Below are positions 1-7,865 of a stretch of DNA of 64,000 nt, one piece after another. The stretch comes from CAZNFR01 sp964572225 (GTDB taxonomy: Bacteria > Bacteroidota > Bacteroidia > Bacteroidales > GCA-2748055). Within the stretch, counting starts at the first letter, position 1, and each line of letters opens with the position of its first letter. Below the pieces are notes generated by a model. It did no database searches and was not told the origin of the DNA. It was given only the letters and a program-made list of their open reading frames with translations. Location of the stretch: the NCBI GenBank assembly GCA_964572225.1, contig CAZNFR010000001.1:17069-81068 (forward strand), read 5' to 3'. Both the position numbers and the translations under genes were made by a program.

Positions 1-348
1 CAGGTGGAGGCCGTTGTAGCAGAAAGCGGCATTCAGACCGGTCTGGTAAATGTTTATGTGCAGGGAGCAACTGCCGGGATCATGATCCAGGAAAACTGGG
101 ATGAGTCGGTTCAGAACGATGTTATTTCCCTGCTCAGGAAACTGATCCCTTCGGGGGTCTGGGAGCATGATAATCAGGATAATAACGGGGATTCTCATCT
201 GAAGGCGGGGATTGTTGGACCTCAGGAGACCATCCCCATCATAAACGGAAAGATGGGTCTTTCCACCTGGCAGAATATTTTCCTTTGTGAATTCGACGGA
301 CCCCGGTCGCAGCGGAATATTCTGGTGACCCTGGTGAATTGCGGTTAA
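1..348 (+). CDS. YjbQ/UPF0047 family protein (5' truncated)
   Basis: C-terminal part of a YjbQ (UPF0047) family protein. Members are about 135-140 residues and some have thiamine-phosphate-synthase-like activity in vitro; the physiological role is unsettled. Visible hallmarks are the SGIQTGLVNVYVQGATAGI region, a DNNGDSHLKAGIVG segment carrying the conserved His, and the ending LVTLVNCG. The frame is open through base 1, so the GTG at position 4 is probably internal and the true start lies outside the window. The gene converges on hemG with a 103-bp gap that shows no convincing terminator. The family call is strong; function is not claimed. Confidence 0.85.
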   Translation, partial: QVEAVVAESGIQTGLVNVYVQGATAGIMIQENWDESVQNDVISLLRKLIPSGVWEHDNQDNNGDSHLKAGIVGPQETIPIINGKMGLSTWQNIFLCEFDGPRSQRNILVTLVNCG

Positions 349-451
349 CTCCGTCAAAATGGCCAGTGAAAGCCTTTTGAAGGCGTTCAGTAAGTCTATC
401 ATCCACTTCATGAAGTATGGACCCGGTTCATGCTAATGGAAAGCGGACGGA

Positions 452-1813
452 TCAGAGGGAATTTGCGAGAGTGACTCCCTGTTTGATCCGGTCGGCCATT
501 CCGATTCCATCCCTGGCATTTCCGGCAATTATCAGTCCGGAATGGTTCTGTTCGGCCTGCTTTATGGCATAGAGCCTTTCACCGGTGGAAATGCCATATT
601 GGGGAATGGCATAGGGGTAGCGGAACAACCGGACCAGGTCGGGGTTGAATTCATTCAGTCCCATCATGGTTTTGACCTCACGGGAGGCAATATTAATCAG
701 GGTCTCATCTTCCATGTCCATCAGGTGATCTTTCGACATTCCTCCGATAAAGGTGGTAAGCAGGGCTCCCCCCTCCGGTGCTCTTTTTTTCAGGAAGGCT
801 GAAGGGAACAGGATCCCTAGTATGTCCCTTTCCTCCTTCGAAGGTACGAGTCCGCCAAACGCATCCAGGGCAGGTCCCTTCCAATTCGTAAACCCATAGG
901 CAATTTCTGCTACTCTGGCGTAGATCAGGTTATTGATTTTAGTGAGAAGATCTTCACCGACAAAGGGGAGCAGCTCAGGCAGGGAATAGGAACCGCTTGA
1001 CGTTATCAGGATTTCCGACTCTATGCTTTTTGTTTCTTTGCCAATTCCATATATTGTTCTGAAGCCTTTTCCGGTTTTTTCAACCCGGATATCTTTCTGG
1101 CCCATAATCAGGTTCTCCTCTCCAATTGATTTGGCGAGGGCTTTCACCAGATTCCCCAGTCCGCCCTCGACCGAGAATACTTCCCGGGTGGCCTTCTTAA
1201 GCCTAGGATCTTTTTCCTTTCTTTTCTTTTTGATGGATCCTCCGATAAAACTCCCATACTCCTGCTCCAGGCGGTAGAGTTTCGGTAGGGCATATCTGGG
1301 GATGAGGTAGTCGGTGTCGCCGGCGTAAACCCCTTTAATGAAGGGATCGACTGCATAATCCAGAAAGGATTGTCCCATGCGGCGCTTCACCAGTTCGGAA
1401 AGATTCTCGTCGGGATTGGTCCCGGGTTTGCGAAAGGGTTCTCCAAGAATGCGGATCTTATCCCTGAGACTAAAGAGGGGAGTTTTGATGGCACCTGCGA
1501 GTCCGGAGGGAATGGCTTCCCAACGCCCGTTCTTCCATATCAGTCTTTTTTTGGCTTCTTTATTGGCGATTTCCAGTCGGCAGGCATCACCCAGGTCTTC
1601 AAAGAGCTCGGCAACTTCGGGGTGTGAGATCACCCCGGTATTCGGACCGGTCTCGTAGGTGAATCCTTTTTCGGTGAAGGTTTGGATCACTCCTCCGGGA
1701 TGCTCATTTTTATCGAGCAGGATCAGGTCTTTTCCTTTTTTGCGAAGATAAAAAGCGGTTACCAGTCCGGTTAAGCCTGTCCCGATTATGACTACCTGCA
1801 TATTCATGGTCAC
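452..1813 (-). CDS. hemG: Protoporphyrinogen oxidase, FAD-dependent (HemY type)
   Basis: Oxidises protoporphyrinogen IX to protoporphyrin IX, the penultimate step of protoporphyrin-dependent heme synthesis. The 453-residue protein opens with an FAD-binding Rossmann motif (GTGLTG, residues 11-16) followed by the LLDKNEHPGGVIQTF segment typical of the HemY/PPOX amine-oxidase fold. It ends with the second FAD-contacting segment GLIIAGNARDGIGMADRIKQ. Length is normal for the family. The start codon overlaps the hemN stop by 4 bp, so the two are translationally coupled. It is the last gene of the receptor-MFS-hemN-hemG run. In Bacteroidota this family is often labelled hemG although it is HemY-type. 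Confidence 0.93.
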   Translation of the reverse strand: MTMNMQVVIIGTGLTGLVTAFYLRKKGKDLILLDKNEHPGGVIQTFTEKGFTYETGPNTGVISHPEVAELFEDLGDACRLEIANKEAKKRLIWKNGRWEAIPSGLAGAIKTPLFSLRDKIRILGEPFRKPGTNPDENLSELVKRRMGQSFLDYAVDPFIKGVYAGDTDYLIPRYALPKLYRLEQEYGSFIGGSIKKKRKEKDPRLKKATREVFSVEGGLGNLVKALAKSIGEENLIMGQKDIRVEKTGKGFRTIYGIGKETKSIESEILITSSGSYSLPELLPFVGEDLLTKINNLIYARVAEIAYGFTNWKGPALDAFGGLVPSKEERDILGILFPSAFLKKRAPEGGALLTTFIGGMSKDHLMDMEDETLINIASREVKTMMGLNEFNPDLVRLFRYPYAIPQYGISTGERLYAIKQAEQNHSGLIIAGNARDGIGMADRIKQGVTLANSL

Positions 1814-3183
1814 ACGGTTTTTGAGAATTTCTTATCGGTATTTTTCACGGCCGGATCGAAGGCAGCGGCAATGTTTCGAATGAAGAAGCGTCCGGTTTCC
1901 GACACCCGGATGCTTCCGTTGTCGATCGACAGGAGTCCCTGTTTGCGGAATTGCTCCATGGCTTTGGAGTCTGGTTCGAGGATTGCTTCAATTTCCTGAA
2001 TATCGGCATTATGATTGACGGCCAGCTGATTTTTATCCAGAAAGGAATTGCACATAAGCTCATTGATGGCCGCTCTTCTGATCATCTCTGGCCTGCTAAG
2101 TCTGTAGCCTTTTTCCACGGGCAAGCGTCCTTCTCCGAGGGCCTCCATATAGGGTTTCAGGTCCTTATGGTTCTGTGCATAGCTGTCGTGGAGCTGACTA
2201 ATGGCGGAGATCCCGCTTGCATATACCTGTCCGGTGGTTCTCCGGGTGCAGTATCCCTGGAAGTTCCGATGCAGGGTCTTGTTTTGCCGGGCCAGGGTGA
2301 GTTCGTCGTTTTCCAGGGCGAAATGATCCAGTCCGACAGGGAAATACCCTTCAGCCGAAAGGATATTAAAAGCTTCCTCAAACATGGCCGTTTTTTCATC
2401 GGGTGAAGGGAGTCCGAAGGTTTCCAGCTTTTTCTGAGCAGGTTTGAACCAGGGGACATGGGCGTAGCTAAAGGTTACGAGTCGGTCGGGTCTGATTTCG
2501 GCGGCTTTTTTAATGGTTGCCGAAAAGGATGAGACGTTCTGAAAGGGGAGTCCGTAAATGAAGTCCAGGTTGACGCTCATGCCTTTTTCCCTGAACAGGG
2601 TGGTGAGTTTTTTCACTTCCATGCTCGGTTTTTCGCGGTTTACGGCGTTCAGGACCCGGAAATTGAAGTCCTGTATTCCCAGGCTGACCCGGGTAAAGCC
2701 GGCTTTGTGAAGGTCGCTGATGTAGGCAGGACTGAGTCCGGCAGGATTGCATTCGATGGCGATTTCGGGATCGGGGATGAAACTGAACTGTTCCCGTATC
2801 TCGTCCATGATTACACGTATCTGCCTGGACTTTAGTGAGTTGGGCGTTCCTCCTCCCCAATGGACCTGGGAAACTTTCCGGTGGGGTGCGATCCATTCCC
2901 GGAACATGGAGATTTCTTTCCGGAGGGCGGTAAGGTAGGAAAGGGTGAGGCTTTCATCCCGTTTGCGGATGGAGTTGCAGCCGCAATAGAAGCAGATTTT
3001 ATTACAGAAAGGGATGTGGAGATAGAGGGAGACGTTGCTTTCCCCTTCTTCGTTTGAGCGCAGGATGGCCTCTTTAAGATCCTGCGGACCGAATTCTTCG
3101 TGGAAATAACTGGCCGGGGGGTAACTGGTGTATCGGGGCACCGGTTGGTTATATTCAGACAATAACTTCCTGGGTATATTCAT
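1810..3183 (-). CDS. hemN: Oxygen-independent coproporphyrinogen III dehydrogenase
   Basis: Radical SAM enzyme that decarboxylates two propionates of coproporphyrinogen III to give protoporphyrinogen IX without oxygen. The [4Fe-4S]/SAM motif CxxxCxxCxC is at C60, C64, C67 and C69 (HIPFCNKICFYCGCN). It is preceded by the HemN-type N-terminal PRYTSYPPA segment and followed by WGGGTPN and IECNPAGLSP motifs. The presence of C69 and the full 457-residue length favour true HemN over the HemW or HutW paralogues. The 5' end overlaps the MFS gene by 29 bp and the 3' end overlaps hemG by 4 bp. It supplies HemG with its substrate. Confidence 0.93.
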   Translation of the reverse strand: MNIPRKLLSEYNQPVPRYTSYPPASYFHEEFGPQDLKEAILRSNEEGESNVSLYLHIPFCNKICFYCGCNSIRKRDESLTLSYLTALRKEISMFREWIAPHRKVSQVHWGGGTPNSLKSRQIRVIMDEIREQFSFIPDPEIAIECNPAGLSPAYISDLHKAGFTRVSLGIQDFNFRVLNAVNREKPSMEVKKLTTLFREKGMSVNLDFIYGLPFQNVSSFSATIKKAAEIRPDRLVTFSYAHVPWFKPAQKKLETFGLPSPDEKTAMFEEAFNILSAEGYFPVGLDHFALENDELTLARQNKTLHRNFQGYCTRRTTGQVYASGISAISQLHDSYAQNHKDLKPYMEALGEGRLPVEKGYRLSRPEMIRRAAINELMCNSFLDKNQLAVNHNADIQEIEAILEPDSKAMEQFRKQGLLSIDNGSIRVSETGRFFIRNIAAAFDPAVKNTDKKFSKTV

Positions 3184-4393
3184 TTTTAATCACTTTAAGT
3201 TCAGACATTAACAATACCAATAGGAAAACTGCCAGGGCCACGCTGCTTTCGATGATGAAGAGTCCGTTATAGCCCAGGACATCGGCAATTTTACCGGAGG
3301 AAACGGCAATAATAATGCTGCTCAGGTGGGTTATCACAATTTGAATGGTGAAATCGGTTCCTTCCCGGCCGGGTCTCACCCTTTCCATGGCAAGGGTGTA
3401 TATGGCGACGGTAGACAGACCGTAGCTTCCCCAGAGCAGGGCCACGCAGATGAGCAGTAGTGCAAGTCCGGAACCCAGACTGTTCATGAGGGTAAAACTG
3501 AATACCGCGATGAGGTTCCCCAGAGAGAAGAGCACCATGGATTTTTTGAGTCCGTTCTTACGGATAAGAAACCCGGCGGCAAAAGCACAGAGGGCACCTA
3601 TGGAAGTGCCGTATATTCCGGCGATCATCCCGATCTTCCCCGTTTCGAATCCCATATCCACCATCCAGGGTTTCATCATGGCCATCATTCCTATGAGTCC
3701 TGAGTAAAACAGCGATAACACCAGTACATGTCCACCCATGCTTTTTTGCTTGAAGAAGAGAAGAATATCCTTCAATCCGGCTTTTCTGATTTTGTTTCTG
3801 TCCCTGAGGGTGGGTTCCTCCGGCTCGTTCTTAAGCGGGTAGATCATGAGAGGGATGAGGGCCACCAGCACGAAACCTGCAAGTCCTGTAAGAAGGGCGG
3901 TCCATCCCAGGTAGTGATAGATAATGAGAAGGATCCCGCTACCTACGAGGGTGCCCAGAAAGGTGCCGGCCGACTGCATGCTGTTTCCCATGCTTCTCTC
4001 CTTTTTTTTCAGGCTCAGGATGGCAAATGCGTCGGTGCCGATGTCCTGAGTGGCGCTGGCCATGAAGGCGATCACCATTAAGATCACGATGGTGGTAAAG
4101 GAGGTGCTGAGGTCGAAAAAGGCTATGCTGATAATAATGGCCGCATAGAAAATTTCGGATGCGAGGATGATGCGGCGGTAGGCTCTTCGACTGGTTCCGG
4201 CTTTATCGATGAAAGGGGCCCAGGTGAACTTGATGATCCATGGCAGTTTGACCAACTGTAACAGTCCGATGGATGCCAGGGAATAGTTCTCCTGACGCAT
4301 GATGACAGGCACCACGGTCGAGAAAAAGCTCATCGGGATGGACTGGGCCAGGTAGAGGCTGAGAAGGGTACTGTATTTCCGGAAGTTCGCCAT
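3155..4393 (-). CDS. MFS permease, AmpG/RhtX-like
   Basis: Twelve-helix major facilitator superfamily permease of 412 residues. The motif ATQDIGTDAFAI in the fourth to fifth helix region, and SIPMSFFSTVVPVIMRQ at the start, resemble AmpG and RhtX/FptX-like permeases; the latter carry siderophores across the inner membrane. The gene sits 6 bp after a TonB-dependent receptor and overlaps hemN by 29 bp, so it is embedded in a heme-related operon. A porphyrin or siderophore substrate is inferred from context only. Muropeptide import (AmpG proper) is an alternative, but no cell-wall recycling genes are adjacent. Confidence 0.82.
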   Translation of the reverse strand: MANFRKYSTLLSLYLAQSIPMSFFSTVVPVIMRQENYSLASIGLLQLVKLPWIIKFTWAPFIDKAGTSRRAYRRIILASEIFYAAIIISIAFFDLSTSFTTIVILMVIAFMASATQDIGTDAFAILSLKKKERSMGNSMQSAGTFLGTLVGSGILLIIYHYLGWTALLTGLAGFVLVALIPLMIYPLKNEPEEPTLRDRNKIRKAGLKDILLFFKQKSMGGHVLVLSLFYSGLIGMMAMMKPWMVDMGFETGKIGMIAGIYGTSIGALCAFAAGFLIRKNGLKKSMVLFSLGNLIAVFSFTLMNSLGSGLALLLICVALLWGSYGLSTVAIYTLAMERVRPGREGTDFTIQIVITHLSSIIIAVSSGKIADVLGYNGLFIIESSVALAVFLLVLLMSELKVIKNEYTQEVIV

Positions 4394-4399
4394 AGAGAA

Positions 4400-6517
4400 T
4401 TATAAATTTACCCGGATGCTGGTACCGATCAGTACCGGTTTTCCTTTTTGCACATATGAATTTCCGAACGCCCTGAAATAGAAGGAATTATATCCGGAAT
4501 TCAGGAGATTCTTACCCCAGAGGCTCCATTCCATAAACCGGTTGCTCACGCTGATATTGGCATTGAGGAGTCTGTAATACTCCTGGAAATCCTGATTATC
4601 TTCATGCCAGTAGTGCTTCCCAAATCCGTTATAGCTTACCTGGAAGAAAAGGGATTCTGCCAGCTTTCTGTTTAGGGGGAGGGTGTAATTTGCACCCGTG
4701 TAGAGGGTTAATTTGGGTGCATAAGGGATATGGTTCCCGCTGTAATCGGTCGTTTCGTTTTTTACGTATTCGTTAAAACGGGCTTCATTATAGCCGAAAT
4801 TGGCGAAGAGGTTCAGTCTGGAAGAAGGTTTTACGGTTATTTCGGCCTCAATACCCCGGCTGTAGGATTCCCCGGCGTTCTTGATCATGGAACCCTGTCC
4901 GCTGGGAACAGACTGATAGATCTGCTGATGGGTCCAGTCAATATAGAAAAAGGCAAGGCTCGCTCTGACTTTGTTGTCGGCAAAGCGGGATTTTACTCCC
5001 AGTTCATAATTCCAGCTTGACTCGGGGTCGAAGCTTTCGTCTTCGGGTCTTTCAAAAGTGGTGTTGAATCCGCCGGTTTTATAACCGCGGGCTATGGTGG
5101 CATAGGTATTCAGCCTTGGATTGGCCTGGTATTTCAGTGAGAATTTAGGAAGGAGAACCAGGGAATTCATTTCCATCAGATAGTTTTTCTCCAGGGTCGT
5201 AAGGTTTCCGCCCATGACAAGGTCATAATCGTAAAGTTGTTTTGCATTTTCATAGTCGAGCCTGATTCCCGCCGTAAGGGTGAGTCCGTCGATAATCACA
5301 TCCCTGAGTGATGACTGGTGAAAGGCAGCAACACCGGCAATGGTATTATCGTAGTTCTTGTACTTGTCAATGCCCGGCGGAATGTTAAATTCAGGAGCAT
5401 CTTCGCGGTAGAATACATCTACCTCACTGTCGAAGAGCTGGGCAAAACCGAATAGTCCGAATACATAGCTGTAATTGGATCCGGTAGCGGAGTTCAGGGT
5501 AATTTCCTGTGAGAACATATGCTGCAACTGGTCCTGCTGCACCACCACTGCTTTCAGGGGGGTGAAATCCTGGTCAATATCCTGGAAACCGTTGAGAAAC
5601 TGGTAACTGCTGGTTGAATTCAGGGTGAACTTTTCACCAAAGTATTTAAGGTTCAGGTTGTTCGATAATAGCCAACGGTCGTAGGAACTGGTATGTTCAT
5701 AGTTTATATCACTGGTTGAAGGGGACCCCGGATCGAGAATGGCGTAAGGATAGCCTTCCTGAAAACTTTTTTCAATATTCATGCTGTACATGGCCTTGAA
5801 GCGTCGGGAGGCATCATGACTGAGCTTTATCCGTCCGGTGTAGGAGTGCATGGCGTCCACATTTCGGCCGCTGAATTGGTTTTCGAAATTACCTCCGTAA
5901 TGGAAGGCGGCGGCATTGACCATGAGGGAGGTTTTTTCACCCAGGGGCTGACTATGTCCGGCCATGGCTTTGAGATAGTTATAATTGGCCCCGGAGAGCT
6001 CAAGCCTGGTTTCGGGAACAGCAGAGGGATCGCGGGTATAAATGTTGATGATCCCACCCATGGTGTTCCTGCCGAAGAGTGTACCCTGGGGCCCTCTGAG
6101 CACCTCCACCCTTTCAATATCGTAAAAATCGAAATCGAATGCGGCTTTCTCAAAATAAGGTACGTTATCCACATAGAGTCCCACCGAAGGTGAATTGATC
6201 CTGGAACCTATGCCTCTGAGGTAAACAGGAGAGGTGAGCCTCGTTCCGTAATCGGGCATAAAAAGGTTTGGGATAATTCCTGAAAGTCCGGACATGCTTC
6301 GGATCTCTTCCTTTTCGAGATTTTGCGTATTGATCACCGAAACGGATGCCGGCAGTTCGATAAGATTGTTATCGCGGGGATCCTTGGAGGAGACTACGGT
6401 TACCTCGTCGATATCCATTTCGAAGCGACTGCTGTCATTCGAGACCAGAATGGTTTGTGAAAAGGCCGAAATACCTGAGAACAGGCACAGGGCCAGCGAA
6501 ATGCTGAGCTTGTACAT
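4400..6517 (-). CDS. TonB-dependent outer membrane receptor
   Basis: 705-residue outer membrane receptor with a signal peptide (residues 1 to about 20, ending SAFSQ). It has a candidate TonB box DEVTVVSS near residue 38, a plug domain (LPASVSVINTQNL through VEVLRGPQGTLFGRNTMGGIINIYT) and a C-terminal beta barrel ending in an aromatic-rich strand. There is no SusC-type carboxypeptidase-like extension and no SusD partner, so it looks like a metal-chelate receptor rather than a glycan importer. It is the first large gene upstream of MFS-hemN-hemG. The substrate is not determinable from sequence alone; a porphyrin, heme or siderophore is inferred from the neighbours. Confidence 0.9.
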   Translation of the reverse strand: MYKLSISLALCLFSGISAFSQTILVSNDSSRFEMDIDEVTVVSSKDPRDNNLIELPASVSVINTQNLEKEEIRSMSGLSGIIPNLFMPDYGTRLTSPVYLRGIGSRINSPSVGLYVDNVPYFEKAAFDFDFYDIERVEVLRGPQGTLFGRNTMGGIINIYTRDPSAVPETRLELSGANYNYLKAMAGHSQPLGEKTSLMVNAAAFHYGGNFENQFSGRNVDAMHSYTGRIKLSHDASRRFKAMYSMNIEKSFQEGYPYAILDPGSPSTSDINYEHTSSYDRWLLSNNLNLKYFGEKFTLNSTSSYQFLNGFQDIDQDFTPLKAVVVQQDQLQHMFSQEITLNSATGSNYSYVFGLFGFAQLFDSEVDVFYREDAPEFNIPPGIDKYKNYDNTIAGVAAFHQSSLRDVIIDGLTLTAGIRLDYENAKQLYDYDLVMGGNLTTLEKNYLMEMNSLVLLPKFSLKYQANPRLNTYATIARGYKTGGFNTTFERPEDESFDPESSWNYELGVKSRFADNKVRASLAFFYIDWTHQQIYQSVPSGQGSMIKNAGESYSRGIEAEITVKPSSRLNLFANFGYNEARFNEYVKNETTDYSGNHIPYAPKLTLYTGANYTLPLNRKLAESLFFQVSYNGFGKHYWHEDNQDFQEYYRLLNANISVSNRFMEWSLWGKNLLNSGYNSFYFRAFGNSYVQKGKPVLIGTSIRVNL

Positions 6518-6565
6518 GAAAAAAAATTTGTTGTTGTTAATTCGGGGATAAGAACAGGAGATAGC

Positions 6566-6931
6566 TCAGCAAGCCGGGGGTGGACGGGAATAGAGGTAAT
6601 GAAAATGAGAATCCTTCGAAGGGATGACTATTTCGTGGAAGGGGCCTATATATGGCGGGATTGCCCCCGGTGGATAGAAGACCTTTTTTGGAAGTTCGCC
6701 TGAAAGGTCTGTATCATTGGTCAGATCATAATAATCTTCAAAATTCACAGTATTCGACAGCTCATCGTAATCTGTGTTCGCATCCTCGTTTATTACTCTG
6801 GGTGCGGGATCTTCCTGTGTGTTTTGATTTTTGGAGAAATAGGGTTGGGCCAGGGAAAAAAGAAGGTACAGGAGGTAGATTCCTCCCGCAAGAAGATATG
6901 GAATAAGGCTTGAAAAAATTCCCAGAAACAT
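6566..6931 (-). CDS. Small hypothetical membrane-anchored protein
   Basis: I do not recognise a family. The 121 residues start with a hydrophobic segment (about residues 2-32, one or two membrane passes), then an acidic linker (QNTQEDPAPRVINEDANTDYDE) and a Pro/Tyr-rich tail ending PPPAC. The start codon abuts the stop of the upstream DUF4491 gene with no gap, so it is co-translated with it. The TonB-dependent receptor starts 48 bp downstream on the same strand with no obvious promoter in between. This places it in, or leading into, the receptor-MFS-hemN-hemG operon. Confidence 0.6.
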   Translation of the reverse strand: MFLGIFSSLIPYLLAGGIYLLYLLFSLAQPYFSKNQNTQEDPAPRVINEDANTDYDELSNTVNFEDYYDLTNDTDLSGELPKKVFYPPGAIPPYIGPFHEIVIPSKDSHFHYLYSRPPPAC

Positions 6932-7267
6932 CTAATTATCTCCTTTATATTTTCTTTTCGGGTTTGCAGGAAACCATCCTTTTTCAACCCTTTCTTCCTG
7001 TTCAATGATCTCGTGAATGCCCCACAAAAGGGTCAGTCCGAAAATACTGATCACCGATCCCAGGATCAGGTTATTGATCAGCAGAGCCGCCAGGAGGGAT
7101 GCTATTCCCACAACCAGGAAAGCAATCCACAGTTTTTTGCTAAAATGATACTCACCGGAGATGCAGGCGTACCTGCCAAAAATTATGATCAGGAAGCTGG
7201 CAGCCCCAACGATGAGTCCTGACAGATTCATTTCCACTCCTGCGATTTTCAACAGTATATCAGTCAT
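6932..7267 (-). CDS. DUF4491 family membrane protein (copy 2)
   Basis: 111-residue DUF4491-type integral membrane protein with about three hydrophobic segments. The family signature includes a GRYACISGEYHFSKKLW segment and a charged tail EQEERVEKGWFPANPKRKYK. It is a tandem paralogue of the gene starting at 7565, which it overlaps by 8 bp. DUF4491 proteins are small Bacteroidota membrane proteins of unknown function, and none is claimed here. Two divergent copies in immediate tandem suggest a hetero-oligomeric membrane complex or a recent duplication. Confidence 0.8.
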   Translation of the reverse strand: MTDILLKIAGVEMNLSGLIVGAASFLIIIFGRYACISGEYHFSKKLWIAFLVVGIASLLAALLINNLILGSVISIFGLTLLWGIHEIIEQEERVEKGWFPANPKRKYKGDN

Positions 7268-7565
7268 AACTCCTTTTCGGATTTCTTTTTGCCTGTCCTT
7301 TTTTCACTCTTTCATGCTGAAGGAAAACTTCAACTGTGGTCCACATTAAACCAAAGCCTACAATACCGAGAATGAGAGACAGGTAGGATCTCACAAACAG
7401 GGAAGAAGCGATCAGGATGAGTCCGGGTACAAAAACCACCCACCAGAATTTTTTCCCCAGGTGGTACTCAAATTTTACCACTACAGGATGAAAAAGTCCA
7501 ATCGTCACAAACGCAACCACACCGATCAATAAGGCTTCAAAATTCATATTTGTGAAATCGTTCAC
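7260..7565 (-). CDS. DUF4491 family membrane protein (copy 1)
   Basis: 101-residue DUF4491-type membrane protein. It opens MNFEALLIGVVAFVTIGLF, then HPVVVKFEYHLGKKFWW, and ends QHERVKKGQAKRNPKRSYD, the same architecture as its tandem partner. It is the first gene of the minus-strand run leading toward the TonB-dependent receptor. Its stop region overlaps the next start by 8 bp. A TAAACTTG sequence close upstream is a weak -7 candidate. Function is unknown. Confidence 0.8.
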   Translation of the reverse strand: MNDFTNMNFEALLIGVVAFVTIGLFHPVVVKFEYHLGKKFWWVVFVPGLILIASSLFVRSYLSLILGIVGFGLMWTTVEVFLQHERVKKGQAKRNPKRSYD

Positions 7566-7865
7566 AAGTTTAATGAATAATCGGGGTTATCGTGAGTATT
7601 ATCCGGGATAGATTTCTTATTTATATTGAATATAAAGATGTAAATACTCCGGGAAGGCCAGATTCTATAATCTGTCTACCAGATAGTTAAATCACATTCT
7701 CAAAAGAGGCTTCAAAACCGGCCGGTTTCAGGGTATAAAAATCCGGACTAAGTTTTTACATTTGGGTAACTAAACACTATCCTGGATTAATCTCGTCTGT
7801 TTTTCCGGATCAGCCGGAATTGAAAACCCAGGCTGGGGTTCGTCCACCCATAAAAAAGTACTGTC
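7566..7865. other. Intergenic divergent control region
   Basis: A 300-bp AT-rich gap between divergent genes (DUF4491 on minus, glycosidase lipoprotein on plus). It contains a perfect 14-bp palindrome AAACCGGCCGGTTT at 7715-7728 and, 28 bp further on, a -7 box for the plus-strand gene. I see no ORF, tRNA or repeat in it. The palindrome is a plausible operator, but no regulator is known. Confidence 0.5.
7757..7764 (+). promoter_or_regulatory. Candidate Bacteroidota -7 box for the glycosidase gene
   Basis: TACATTTG exactly matches the Bacteroidota -7 consensus TAnnTTTG. No clear TTTG -33 element lies at the expected 19-21 bp upstream. It would give a leader of roughly 95 nt before the ATG at 7866. 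Confidence 0.4.

Noticed and set aside
349..451. GCCTT/AAGGC hairpin between the YjbQ gene and hemG as a bidirectional terminator
   Set aside because: A 5-bp stem without a T run on either side is not convincing.
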